A stretch of 64,000 nt of DNA from CAYVVT01 sp964454335 (GTDB taxonomy: Bacteria > Fidelibacterota > UBA8477 > JABMPR01), in contig CAYVVT010000015.1 of NCBI GenBank assembly GCA_964454335.1, positions 1 to 64,000 on the forward strand. The letters are read 5' to 3'. The translations under genes were made by a program, and so were the position numbers. The notes beneath the pieces were generated by a model. The model worked only from the letters and a program-made list of their open reading frames with translations. It was not told the origin of the DNA and did not search any database. Shown here piece after piece: positions 47,502 to 55,425 of the stretch. Every line of letters begins with the position of its first letter. Positions within the stretch are counted from its first letter, which is position 1.

Positions 47502-49151
47502 ATGCCAGCTGAGAAGAAACAACTGGGGCAGATGCTCATTGAGAGCGAGAAGATCAATAAGAATCAGCTCGAAGATGCACTGATTTTCCAACGCGATCAC
47601 AACATGTTCCTGGGCAAGGCCGTTGTCTCCATGGGTTTGCTGTCAGAGAATGAGCTTATCGACATCCTTGCCGACCAGCTGGGATTACCCAGCCTGAACC
47701 TTATGACCTATAACATCGAGGAAGATACCCTCAAGATCGTGGATGAGCAGTTTGCCCGTAAATACTCCATCATTCCCCTGTTCGCACTGGATGATTCCAT
47801 AACAGTCGCAACCTCTGATCCGCTGAATATTGAAGTCATCGATGAGCTCCACCGTCTAAAGGGTCTGGAAGTCAACCTGGTGTTGGCCACGGAGATGGAT
47901 ATCGAGCGCACCATCGACCTCTACTACAGATCCACCACAGGTCTGGATGCGACAGCGGATGGCGACGTCCGGGTGGTTTCAAAGGTCATCGAGGGTGATG
48001 CCGAGATCGTCCAGGTGGTGAACATGTTGCTTTTCGAGGCAGTGAACGTGGGTGCCAGCGATATTCATATTGAACCCCGCAACGCCGACGCCCGCATTCG
48101 TTTTCGTGTGGACGGGGTACTGCAGCAATATTACACCCTGCCCAAGGAATCCCTCTCGGCCCTCATCAGTCGCATCAAGATCCTCGCGGACATGGACATT
48201 GCCGAGAACCGCCGCCCCCAGGATGGTCGCTTCCGATTTGAGGAAAAAAGTGTGAAGGTGGACCTGCGTACCTCCACGTTTCCCACACCCAACGGGGAAA
48301 AGGTGGTGATGCGTATCCTGGACGAGTCCAGGGGCAAGATCGAACTGCACAAGCTGGGCTTTGAGGATGAGATCCTAAAGCAGTGGCGCGAGACGATCAA
48401 GATAGCGAACGGTATCCTGCTGGTGACTGGTCCTACGGGTAGTGGTAAGACAACAACACTGTATGCCACCCTGCATACGCTGAACTCGGTGGAGGTCAAC
48501 ATCATGACCGTTGAGGATCCCATCGAATACACCTTGGACAACATCAACCAGAGCCAGGTGAATGTCAAAGCCGGCCTTACATTCGATTCAGCTTTGCGTA
48601 CGATGATGCGTCAGGATCCGGACACCATCCTGGTGGGTGAGATGCGTGATCTTCAGACCATCGAGCTGGCTATTCGCGCCGCTCTCACTGGCCACCTGGT
48701 GTTCAGTACCCTGCATACGAATGATGCGTCATCCACCTACACACGACTGCTTGATATGGGGGTGGATTCATACCTGGTAGCCTCGACCGTGCGCGCCATC
48801 CTGGCCCAGCGCCTGTTGCGACTCCTCTGTCCACGCTGTAAAACCAAAGAGGAACCCACCAAGGCAACCCTGAAAACCCTCCGGTTGGAGGAATTCCCGG
48901 CGGATGGAACCCTGTTCAAACCAGTTGGCTGCGTTCACTGCCGGAATTCGGGCTATATCGGCCGGATCGGTGTCTTTGAATTGATGTTACCAACGGAAGA
49001 GATCGTTGATCTGGTGAAGGAAAACGCCAGTTCAGATGACATCGAAGCCATGGCAATTAGCCAGGGGATGTATTCTCTTCGCGAGGCCGCTCGCCACCAT
49101 GTACTCACAGGTTCAACTTCCATGGAAGAGGTACTGAGAGTCACGCTCTGA
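47502..49151 (+). CDS. pilB: pilus extension ATPase PilB
   Basis: A 549-residue GspE/PilB ATPase that drives pilus assembly. The N-terminal GspE_N (MshEN) domain (about 1-140; QLGQMLIESEKINKNQLEDAL then LLSENELIDILADQLGLP) is present; some such domains bind c-di-GMP. The motor domain has Walker A GPTGSGKTT, the Asp box VEDPIEYTLD, Walker B TILVGEMRD, and the four-Cys zinc motif CPRC...CVHC. Normal length. If the N-terminal domain binds c-di-GMP, the HD-GYP protein at 15087 could affect pilus extension; that link is inference. Confidence 0.95.
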   Translation: MPAEKKQLGQMLIESEKINKNQLEDALIFQRDHNMFLGKAVVSMGLLSENELIDILADQLGLPSLNLMTYNIEEDTLKIVDEQFARKYSIIPLFALDDSITVATSDPLNIEVIDELHRLKGLEVNLVLATEMDIERTIDLYYRSTTGLDATADGDVRVVSKVIEGDAEIVQVVNMLLFEAVNVGASDIHIEPRNADARIRFRVDGVLQQYYTLPKESLSALISRIKILADMDIAENRRPQDGRFRFEEKSVKVDLRTSTFPTPNGEKVVMRILDESRGKIELHKLGFEDEILKQWRETIKIANGILLVTGPTGSGKTTTLYATLHTLNSVEVNIMTVEDPIEYTLDNINQSQVNVKAGLTFDSALRTMMRQDPDTILVGEMRDLQTIELAIRAALTGHLVFSTLHTNDASSTYTRLLDMGVDSYLVASTVRAILAQRLLRLLCPRCKTKEEPTKATLKTLRLEEFPADGTLFKPVGCVHCRNSGYIGRIGVFELMLPTEEIVDLVKENASSDDIEAMAISQGMYSLREAARHHVLTGSTSMEEVLRVTL

Positions 49152-49160
49152 TGGAGCATT

Positions 49161-50567
49161 ATGAATTTTCTCCTGCTCAATGCGGCGCCTGGTACATCTG
49201 ACTCATCGGATCTCACAGCTCAGTTTCATAAAGCCCTCAAGGGTTATGGCAAAGTAACGATCACCCGGGACTGGCTGAGCCTGATCAACTATCTCCAGGT
49301 CCAGGAATACAGTGCTGTCTTTGTCGATGCGGATGTACTGAGCCGAGACCTCACCACCTGGCATAGGGAATTGGCCAGGGTCAAGTCTCATCAACTCTTC
49401 ATCCAGTATATCACATCATCCAGGTTCAGTATCGAGATCGCCCATAACATCCAGCGCCTGTTCAAGATCATCCACCTGGAAGAGCTGGAGGATTCTCTTC
49501 CGGAAACCATGGAGCAACTCGAAGCATATCACCGCTTTCGTGAAAGCTCCGGAAATCAACTCGCAAAGGGCTACTTGCGCCCCTCCGGATTTGGGGAATT
49601 CATAGGTAATTCTACTGAAAGCCTCTCCATTTACCGCCAACTCATGAGGGTGGCCGTCAGTGATTATACCGTCCTGATCCAGGGCGAAAGTGGGAGCGGC
49701 AAGGATCTGGTGGCCCGGACCATTCATGATCTCAGTGGCCGTCAGAAACAGCCCTTCCTCTCCATGAATTGTGCCGCCATACCCGAGAATCTTCTAGAGA
49801 GCGAACTTTTTGGCTTCGAGAAAGGCGCCTTTACCGGAGCGACACATGCAAAGGCCGGCAAATTTGAAATGGCCGATAAAGGTACACTTTTCCTGGATGA
49901 GATCGGCGACATGCCCATCACGCTGCAGGCAAAACTCCTGCGTGTCCTGGAGGACAACACCATCCAGCCTTTGGGCAGTCTGCAGGAGAAGCAGGTTGAT
50001 TTCCGCCTGTTGGCAGCAACACACCAGGATCTGGACGATCTTATTAAGAAACACCGTTTCCGTGAGGACCTCCATTACCGCTTGAATGTCATATCCATTG
50101 TACTGCCACCTCTGAGTGAGCACCGGACTGACATTCCGCTGTTGATCCTGTATTACCTGGGTAAACTCATTGGAAACACCGATCAGATCATTCAGTCAGT
50201 TGAATGGGACATTATCCGCAAACTGACCCGGGAGAATATCGGTGGGAATGTCCGCGAGCTCGAGAATCTGCTTACCCGGCTGGTTTTTCAGACCGAAGGC
50301 GACACCATCGATGTGGAAACCCTCGATCGGGTCCTGGATCAGCGCGGTGCGGGAACGAAGCCTGAGAGTCCCGTCACGGATCCCATCGAAATCCCCGAGC
50401 AAGTCGGCGTACGACCTTTGAAGGAGGTTGAACGAGAGGCCATTATTCACGCATTGAAAATGCTGAAAGGCAATATCTCGCAGACAGCCAGCCAACTGGG
50501 GATCTCGAGAACAGCATTATACCGCAAGATCAACAGTTACAAGTTGGAGGAGTATCTGGTTGATTGA
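49161..50567 (+). CDS. sigma-54-dependent transcription activator (PilR position)
   Basis: A 468-residue enhancer-binding protein. The first ~130 residues look like a degenerate receiver (LLLNAAPG at the acidic pocket position, AVFVDADVL at the phosphoacceptor position), so phosphorylation control is doubtful. The AAA+ domain has Walker A GESGSGKD, the sigma-54 contact loop ESELFGFEKGAFTGAT, Walker B TLFLDEIGD and the GGNVRELENL sensor region. A Fis-type HTH (SQTASQLGISRTALYRKI) ends the protein. It is in the place of PilR, but no PilS kinase is adjacent. The probable target is the sigma-54 promoter at 52194-52210. Confidence 0.93.
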   Translation: MNFLLLNAAPGTSDSSDLTAQFHKALKGYGKVTITRDWLSLINYLQVQEYSAVFVDADVLSRDLTTWHRELARVKSHQLFIQYITSSRFSIEIAHNIQRLFKIIHLEELEDSLPETMEQLEAYHRFRESSGNQLAKGYLRPSGFGEFIGNSTESLSIYRQLMRVAVSDYTVLIQGESGSGKDLVARTIHDLSGRQKQPFLSMNCAAIPENLLESELFGFEKGAFTGATHAKAGKFEMADKGTLFLDEIGDMPITLQAKLLRVLEDNTIQPLGSLQEKQVDFRLLAATHQDLDDLIKKHRFREDLHYRLNVISIVLPPLSEHRTDIPLLILYYLGKLIGNTDQIIQSVEWDIIRKLTRENIGGNVRELENLLTRLVFQTEGDTIDVETLDRVLDQRGAGTKPESPVTDPIEIPEQVGVRPLKEVEREAIIHALKMLKGNISQTASQLGISRTALYRKINSYKLEEYLVD

Positions 50568-50721
50568 GATCGCGATCGTTGCAGGTCGAATGTGGGTCAG
50601 TCCGGCAGCTATACTCGAATCGTGCATGATTTCTAAGAAAAAATTCCTTAAGTTCCTGGAAATACAGAATTACTGATGATTATAACAACACAGCAGATCG
50701 AAGCAGCATCCGGAGTTACCT

Positions 50722-51933
50722 TTGCCTGAGTTCGTCGTACGCATTGCCTCCGACCAGGGGGTCATCCAGGAACGAACCATTCCTGCCGATTCCAAGATCG
50801 AGATCTACCAGATGGCCGAGGAGCGTAATGAGGTCGTCCTGTCAGTGCAGGAAAGCAAGGGCGGTGGCGGTCTGGCCGGTATGTTCAGGCGGCGGAAGAA
50901 GATCAAAGCTCAGGAATTGGAGAATTTCACCACCCAGTTGTCCATCATGTTCAAAGCAGGTATCCCCCTGGTGGGCTCTCTGCAGGCTCTCACCGAACAG
51001 GCCGAAACCGATAATATGCGTGAGATCATCGACGGTCTCATCCTGGATGTCACCGGCGGTCTGTCGCTCTCCCAGGCCATGGAGAAATTCCCCGGCGCCT
51101 TCAGCCTGCTGTATGTGAACATGATCCGTGCCGGAGAGGCTGCCGGTGTCATGGAACAGATCCTGGAACGTCTGGGATCGTTCATTCGTCATGACCTGGA
51201 AGTGGCAAACAACGTCAAGTCGGCCATGCGCTATCCCATGATCGTCGGTGCTGCTCTAGGTGCGGCCTTTGTTGGTGCCGTTGTCTTCATCATCCCCAAG
51301 TTCGCCACCATGTTCGAAAGCCAGGGTACCGCCCTGCCGCTCCCCACAAAGATCATGATCGGTATGAGTAATCTTATGATCAACTACTGGTGGCTGGTCC
51401 TGGTAGCCCTGGGAGTTGGGATCTTCATGTTGAAGAGCTTCCTGGGGACCGAACAGGGTAAGTTCATGTTTGACGCCTTCAAACTGAGGATGCCCGTATT
51501 CAAGGATATCGTGCTTAAATCCACGCTGGGTCGCTTTGCGCATATGCTGGAAACGCTGAGCCGCGGTGGGATCCAGATCATCCGCTCCCTCGAAACCTGC
51601 GAGAAAACAGTAGGAAATCGTGTTGTGGGTAAGACCATCGAGGAGGCTCGGGGAAAAGTGTCTGAGGGGATCAGTCTGGCTGACGCTCTGGCCGATAGTC
51701 CCTATTTTCCCAAGATGACCCTCAAGATGATCGCAGTGGGAGAGCAGTCCGGCGCCCTGGATGACATGCTCATGAATATCGCCTACCAGTACGACAAAGA
51801 GGTCGATACCAAGATCCGCGGTCTGAATGCAGCGATCGAACCCCTGATGACCGTTGTGATGGGCGGCGCATTGCTGTTTGTTGCTCTGGGGATCTTCCTG
51901 CCCATGTGGAACAGCTATTCAGCCATCAAATAG
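50722..51933 (+). CDS. pilC: pilus inner-membrane platform protein PilC
   Basis: A 403-residue GspF/PilC platform protein. Two T2SSF domains (about 70-195 and 270-395) are visible, with ELENFTTQLSIMFKAGIPL and GRFAHMLETLSRGGIQI as their openings, and about three hydrophobic segments near 170-195, 215-240 and 375-395. The TTG start at 50722 follows CGGAG. PilC couples PilB and PilT motion to pilin insertion. The 154-nt gap after the activator gene shows no gene and no clear promoter. Confidence 0.94.
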   Translation: MPEFVVRIASDQGVIQERTIPADSKIEIYQMAEERNEVVLSVQESKGGGGLAGMFRRRKKIKAQELENFTTQLSIMFKAGIPLVGSLQALTEQAETDNMREIIDGLILDVTGGLSLSQAMEKFPGAFSLLYVNMIRAGEAAGVMEQILERLGSFIRHDLEVANNVKSAMRYPMIVGAALGAAFVGAVVFIIPKFATMFESQGTALPLPTKIMIGMSNLMINYWWLVLVALGVGIFMLKSFLGTEQGKFMFDAFKLRMPVFKDIVLKSTLGRFAHMLETLSRGGIQIIRSLETCEKTVGNRVVGKTIEEARGKVSEGISLADALADSPYFPKMTLKMIAVGEQSGALDDMLMNIAYQYDKEVDTKIRGLNAAIEPLMTVVMGGALLFVALGIFLPMWNSYSAIK

Positions 51934-51943
51934 GGAAAGTTTT

Positions 51944-52105
51944 GTGGAAGACAGCAATCCTGGAAAAGTGATCGAGAAGAAATCGGGCTTCTGGTATCAG
52001 TTCTACCAGCGGCGCTATCCACCCTGGCTGTATCTTATCCTCATTCTCGCGTATTCAGGTGGTCTATACCTCGTTATCCGAATGATCTACACATCACGAC
52101 TGTAG
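51944..52105 (+). CDS. small single-span membrane protein after PilC
   Basis: A 53-residue frame from GTG 51944, 10 nt after pilC, with AGGGA upstream. The product has a charged start (MEDSNPGKVIEKK), an aromatic stretch (FWYQFYQRRYPPW), and one membrane helix (LYLILILAYSGGLYLVI). This layout and the position suggest a real pilus-linked small protein, although no family is recognised. It would otherwise be an intergenic region before the pilin promoter. Confidence 0.5.
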   Translation: MEDSNPGKVIEKKSGFWYQFYQRRYPPWLYLILILAYSGGLYLVIRMIYTSRL

Positions 52106-52193
52106 CGAAACGATACAATCTACTGTTCCATTATGAAACAGTAGGTCAGGTCCACCAAATAATGAAATCAATAAAAACAACAGGTTAAGGTTC

Positions 52194-52210
52194 TGGCATG
52201 ATACTTGTGC
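52194..52210 (+). promoter_or_regulatory. sigma-54 promoter of the first pilin gene
   Basis: TGGCATG-ATAC-TTGT matches the sigma-54 consensus TGGCACG-N4-TTGC except for two changes, and keeps the required 10-base spacing between GG and GT. It lies upstream of the first pilin gene and about 1.6 kb after the gene for a sigma-54 activator. Transcription would start near 52220. That start leaves room for the AGGAG before ATG 52259 but not for a start at 52226. Confidence 0.7.
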
Positions 52211-52258
52211 TATAGGGGGGCACGTATGAATGCGAATCCAATGAACAGGAGTTTCAAA

Positions 52259-52762
52259 ATGAGAACAGGCAAACAAAAAGGTTTTACACTCATGGAGCTG
52301 GTGGTGACCGTCGCCATCATCGGTACACTGGCTGTTTTTGCCGTTCCCGCTTACCTGGATGCCCAGCAGAACGGTAAGGCCAACAAGGCACTGGAAGTGA
52401 TGAACATGATCGGCTCCGCCATCGTGAACAAGTATACCTCCGTTGCCCATTACGGTTACGGTAACAGTGCTATTTCAAGTTTGAGCGACACTGGTGGCAG
52501 TTGGGTGCCCTTGGAGACAACTACACCCATCATTCTCTATAATATCGGAGGAACGCCTCAGACGGTGCTTATGAGCAATCTGTTCAAGGATGGTGTACCC
52601 AAATCGCCTTTCGGTGCCGGCTGGGAGATCCGCATCACTGCAGATTCCAGTGGTTCCGCCCAGTGGGTTGGAGATCCGCCGCTGTTGAACATCGATTCAC
52701 ACCCAGCATTCGGTATTCGTGATGGTAGCCAGAATGAGGTCAAAGCACAGTACACGATGTAA
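52259..52762 (+). CDS. type IV pilin-like protein, likely sigma-54 controlled
   Basis: A 167-residue prepilin. It has a class III leader cut after Gly8 (RTGKQKG then FTLMELVVTVAIIG) with Glu at +5, and a hydrophobic helix of about 20 residues. The rest is a globular pilin head of moderate length with a TSVAHYGYGN stretch. ATG 52259 has AGGAG seven bases upstream. An in-frame ATG at 52226 would give a 19-residue leader but falls almost at the predicted transcript start. It is the first of seven pilin-like genes and the likely major pilin or a pseudopilin, with a GspG-like end. Confidence 0.88.
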   Translation: MRTGKQKGFTLMELVVTVAIIGTLAVFAVPAYLDAQQNGKANKALEVMNMIGSAIVNKYTSVAHYGYGNSAISSLSDTGGSWVPLETTTPIILYNIGGTPQTVLMSNLFKDGVPKSPFGAGWEIRITADSSGSAQWVGDPPLLNIDSHPAFGIRDGSQNEVKAQYTM

Positions 52763-52815
52763 TCTAGAGAACAATAATTTTAATATAGATTGAAAGAAAC
52801 ACGTAGGAGGATAAG

Positions 52816-53199
52816 ATGAAACGCAACAACAGAGGTTTTACACTCATCGAACTGATCATGGTGATCGTGATCCTCGGTATCCTGGCCGCAGTGGTCGTAC
52901 CCAAGTTCTTCAGCTTCACTACTCAGGCTCATGAGAAGCACAAAGATGCAGTGTACGGCACTATGAAATCGGCCTTGCAGCTCTATGCTGCTAATCAGCT
53001 GGTAACAGCTGGAACCCGTACATTCCCGGTCCATGCACGTCCTGACCTGGATGACCAGGGTGTCCTGCTGGACGAGATCCCAGAGGGTTGGACCTATACT
53101 CCGGGAACCGGTGTATGGCTCTACAGCGGGGATGCCGGTACGATTACCTATGCCTGCACGGGTGATTCCTCGAGCTTCACTCTGACCAAAGACTGGTAA
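52816..53199 (+). CDS. type IV pilin, compact (possible major pilin)
   Basis: A 127-residue prepilin with an ideal leader (MKRNNRG then FTLIELIMVIVILGILAAV). A strong TAGGAGG ribosome-binding site precedes ATG 52816. The head is short, with two Cys-free strands followed by a single Cys near the end (ITYACTGDSS). Good translation signals and small size suggest it may be the main subunit. A hairpin terminator follows at 53238-53280. Expression may depend on the upstream sigma-54 promoter. Confidence 0.9.
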   Translation: MKRNNRGFTLIELIMVIVILGILAAVVVPKFFSFTTQAHEKHKDAVYGTMKSALQLYAANQLVTAGTRTFPVHARPDLDDQGVLLDEIPEGWTYTPGTGVWLYSGDAGTITYACTGDSSSFTLTKDW

Positions 53200-53237
53200 T
53201 ACGTAAGGTATCAGTCAGCAGTCATTGACAGACATCA

Positions 53238-53280
53238 AAGCAGGCCAGAGGGAACATGTATTGCTGCCTTTGGCCTGCTT
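53238..53280 (+). terminator. hairpin after the first two pilin genes
   Basis: AAGCAGGCCA and its exact complement TGGCCTGCTT form a 10-bp stem, with a loop that can extend the pairing (GAGG/CCTT). It is not followed by a strong T tract. It may end or attenuate transcription from the sigma-54 promoter so that the two first pilins are made in excess over the minor pilins. Confidence 0.55.
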
Positions 53281-53338
53281 GGTCTACAGGAGCCGGATGT
53301 TCAAAGTGTGAGAGGATGTATGATTGGGTGGTAACCGG

Positions 53339-53788
53339 ATGTACAAGCTTCTGAAAATATTATCCACCACTCACCGCCAGCGCCGCGGATTCACCCTCCT
53401 GGAGATGGTGATTACCGTGAGTATCATCGGCATCCTGGCTGCCCTCGTGGCACCAACCTACCTGGAGAACCAGGCTCAGGCAAAATTCGTCGTTTCCAAG
53501 AGCAATCTGCTCACCATCAAAACAGCTTTCTCGAACTATTTTTTCCGCTCGGTATTTGCCGGCCGGGGCGGCGAATACGTGCCTGAACCCGGTGACAACA
53601 ACATCACTACCAGCTGGGCCGCCAGCACCACGCTGTATGATGGTTCTACCGTACAGGAATTGTTCTCCGGTCATGAGATCATTTATAATCCCAACGGGAA
53701 TCCATATCAGTACTTCATCCTTCCGGATACCTCAGGATTTCAGCTCACAGACTCGGATTTTGGCCTGGAAGTGTCCTTTAGACCCTGA
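53339..53788 (+). CDS. pilin-like protein (pseudopilin)
   Basis: A 149-residue prepilin. The leader is long (about 17 residues, ending RQRRG) and is followed by FTLLEMVITVSIIGILAAL, with Glu at +5. The head shows a GspG/PilE-like start (KFVVSKSNLLTIKTAFSNYFF). ATG 53339 was preferred to TTG 53324; neither has a strong ribosome-binding site. It is separated from the first two pilins by the hairpin and leads the minor pilin group. Confidence 0.82.
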   Translation: MYKLLKILSTTHRQRRGFTLLEMVITVSIIGILAALVAPTYLENQAQAKFVVSKSNLLTIKTAFSNYFFRSVFAGRGGEYVPEPGDNNITTSWAASTTLYDGSTVQELFSGHEIIYNPNGNPYQYFILPDTSGFQLTDSDFGLEVSFRP

Positions 53789-53897
53789 TCACATTGAGAT
53801 CCCGCCTGGATCAAAAGGGTTGGTGAATGTGTTCAAAACATTGGAAATTACTGCTGATCAGGTGAACTGAACCCACCTGAGATCGTTTACGGTCATC

Positions 53898-54404
53898 ATG
53901 ATGAGACAAATGAAACATCATTTGGTACTTCCCTTCCGACATCTTAGTCCAGGATTTACCCTCGTGGAGCTGATCACCATTATGGCCATTTTGGGAGTAA
54001 TCTCCGTCATAGCGATCTCCAAGTTCGGAACCATCGAATATGATGTAACCCAGCGGGTTGTCGCGGACAGATTTTTGGAAGAGATCAAATATGTACGGAA
54101 TTATGCCATCACACAGCACGACACGACCTGGCTGGTGATGGATGAGACCAACAATCAGTATGGGATCTACAGTGGACCCACTGCCCTTACCCGGGTGCTG
54201 ATCCCTGATCCACATTCAACAACAGCAGCCGTTATAGATCTGGATGATGAGTACAACCAGGTGAGTTTTACCTCCGATTTTGGTGGCAGTGACGAAGTGT
54301 ACTTCAACTGGTGGGGTGAACCTTCCAGCGGGGGTCAGATCGTGATCAATGGGGATATTACCCTCGTACTGGAATCAGGAACAGGGATCATCTATGAGGA
54401 TTGA
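53898..54404 (+). CDS. minor pilin of FimT/GspH type
   Basis: A 168-residue prepilin with an 18-residue basic leader (ending LSPG), then FTLVELITIMAILGVISVIA. The head begins RFLEEIKYVRNYAITQHDTTWLVMDE, which matches the GspH/FimT pattern. Minor pilins of this kind form the priming tip of the pilus. A 109-nt gap precedes it. The end overlaps the next gene by 11 nt. Confidence 0.85.
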   Translation: MMRQMKHHLVLPFRHLSPGFTLVELITIMAILGVISVIAISKFGTIEYDVTQRVVADRFLEEIKYVRNYAITQHDTTWLVMDETNNQYGIYSGPTALTRVLIPDPHSTTAAVIDLDDEYNQVSFTSDFGGSDEVYFNWWGEPSSGGQIVINGDITLVLESGTGIIYED

Positions 54405-54885
54405 TCGAAAATCCAGCGCCTTTTCCATCCCTGACCTGATCATGGGTATGTTCATCATCGCCATTGCCCTCATCGGCATCATGTACGGTGAGCGCGCCTA
54501 TATCGCCAATGCTGACAGAGTTGAGCTCGGTGTTCGTGGCGTCTCTCTCGGAAATGCAGTGATGAATACGATCCGGATGCATCGCTTCGATGAGAACACA
54601 AGTTCACCCTGGAGCTCAAGCCTGGGAAGCGACACCGGGGAAAGCTCAAGCTCCGACTATGATGATATTGATGATTATGCGGCGGCTTCATGGGATTTCA
54701 GTAGCCTCGGTTATACAGGTTTCTCGGTCACTACCCGGATCTTTTATGTTGATATCAACACCAGCTGGCTGGACAGTGTAGGTGGACCGACGCATTACAA
54801 GCGGATCATTGTGACCATAGATCACACTGGTATGAAGAACTCCCTGAATTTCACCTCATTGCTTGCCTCTTTGGAGGGATCATGA
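54394..54885 (+). CDS. minor pilin-like protein with atypical leader
   Basis: A 163-residue protein in the PilV position. The leader MRIDRKSSA is followed by FSIPDLIMGMFIIAIALIGI. Gly at -1 is replaced by Ala and Glu at +5 by Asp, so cleavage and N-methylation by PilD may be altered. The hydrophobic helix and the GERAYIANADRVELG segment fit a pilin. The start at 54394 overlaps the previous gene and the stop overlaps the next start (54882), which indicates coupled translation of the minor pilins. Confidence 0.78.
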   Translation: MRIDRKSSAFSIPDLIMGMFIIAIALIGIMYGERAYIANADRVELGVRGVSLGNAVMNTIRMHRFDENTSSPWSSSLGSDTGESSSSDYDDIDDYAAASWDFSSLGYTGFSVTTRIFYVDINTSWLDSVGGPTHYKRIIVTIDHTGMKNSLNFTSLLASLEGS

Positions 54886-55415
54886 TGCGAATTCGCGATA
54901 ACAGCGGATTCACCCTGGTGGAAATGCTCGTCGGTATCATTCTGGCCGGGATCCTTATCGGCATCATTTCTGTGATGGTAGCTTCTACCTTCCGCACAAT
55001 GAGCGAAGTCTCCATTCGTAAGAAAGTGGTTATGGATGGTGCTGCTGCAATTGCCCTGGTCCAGCGAGAGGTCATGACCATACGTCACAGTGATTCGCTA
55101 CTAATTGCGGATGATGACCAGCTGAAGTTCACAAATACATGGGGTCACACGATTGATTATACCATAACTGCTGATAGTCTACATCGCAGCGTTGATGGAG
55201 GTACGGCTCAGATAGTAGCAACACCCATTGCCAGCGGATCCACCACCTTTCATTATTACGATAGCTCGAATACTGAATTGACTTCAGTTCCGCTTGATGC
55301 CAGTAATCGGGCTGCTGTCCAGTTATTTGAATTCAGATTGAACATGACGGACCGCAGCAGCACAATTGGTTTTCTGGCGAGGATCTTCCCTGAAAACTAC
55401 AGGATAGTCGAATAG
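54882..55415 (+). CDS. minor pilin of PilW type
   Basis: A 177-residue prepilin. The leader (MMRIRDNSG) is followed by FTLVEMLVGIILAGILIGII with Glu at +5. The rest is a beta-rich head typical of PilW-like minor pilins, without recognised domains. It overlaps the previous gene by 4 nt (ATGA) and is 10 nt upstream of the large PilX-like gene. Confidence 0.83.
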   Translation: MMRIRDNSGFTLVEMLVGIILAGILIGIISVMVASTFRTMSEVSIRKKVVMDGAAAIALVQREVMTIRHSDSLLIADDDQLKFTNTWGHTIDYTITADSLHRSVDGGTAQIVATPIASGSTTFHYYDSSNTELTSVPLDASNRAAVQLFEFRLNMTDRSSTIGFLARIFPENYRIVE

Positions 55416-55425
55416 GGGTTATTCG

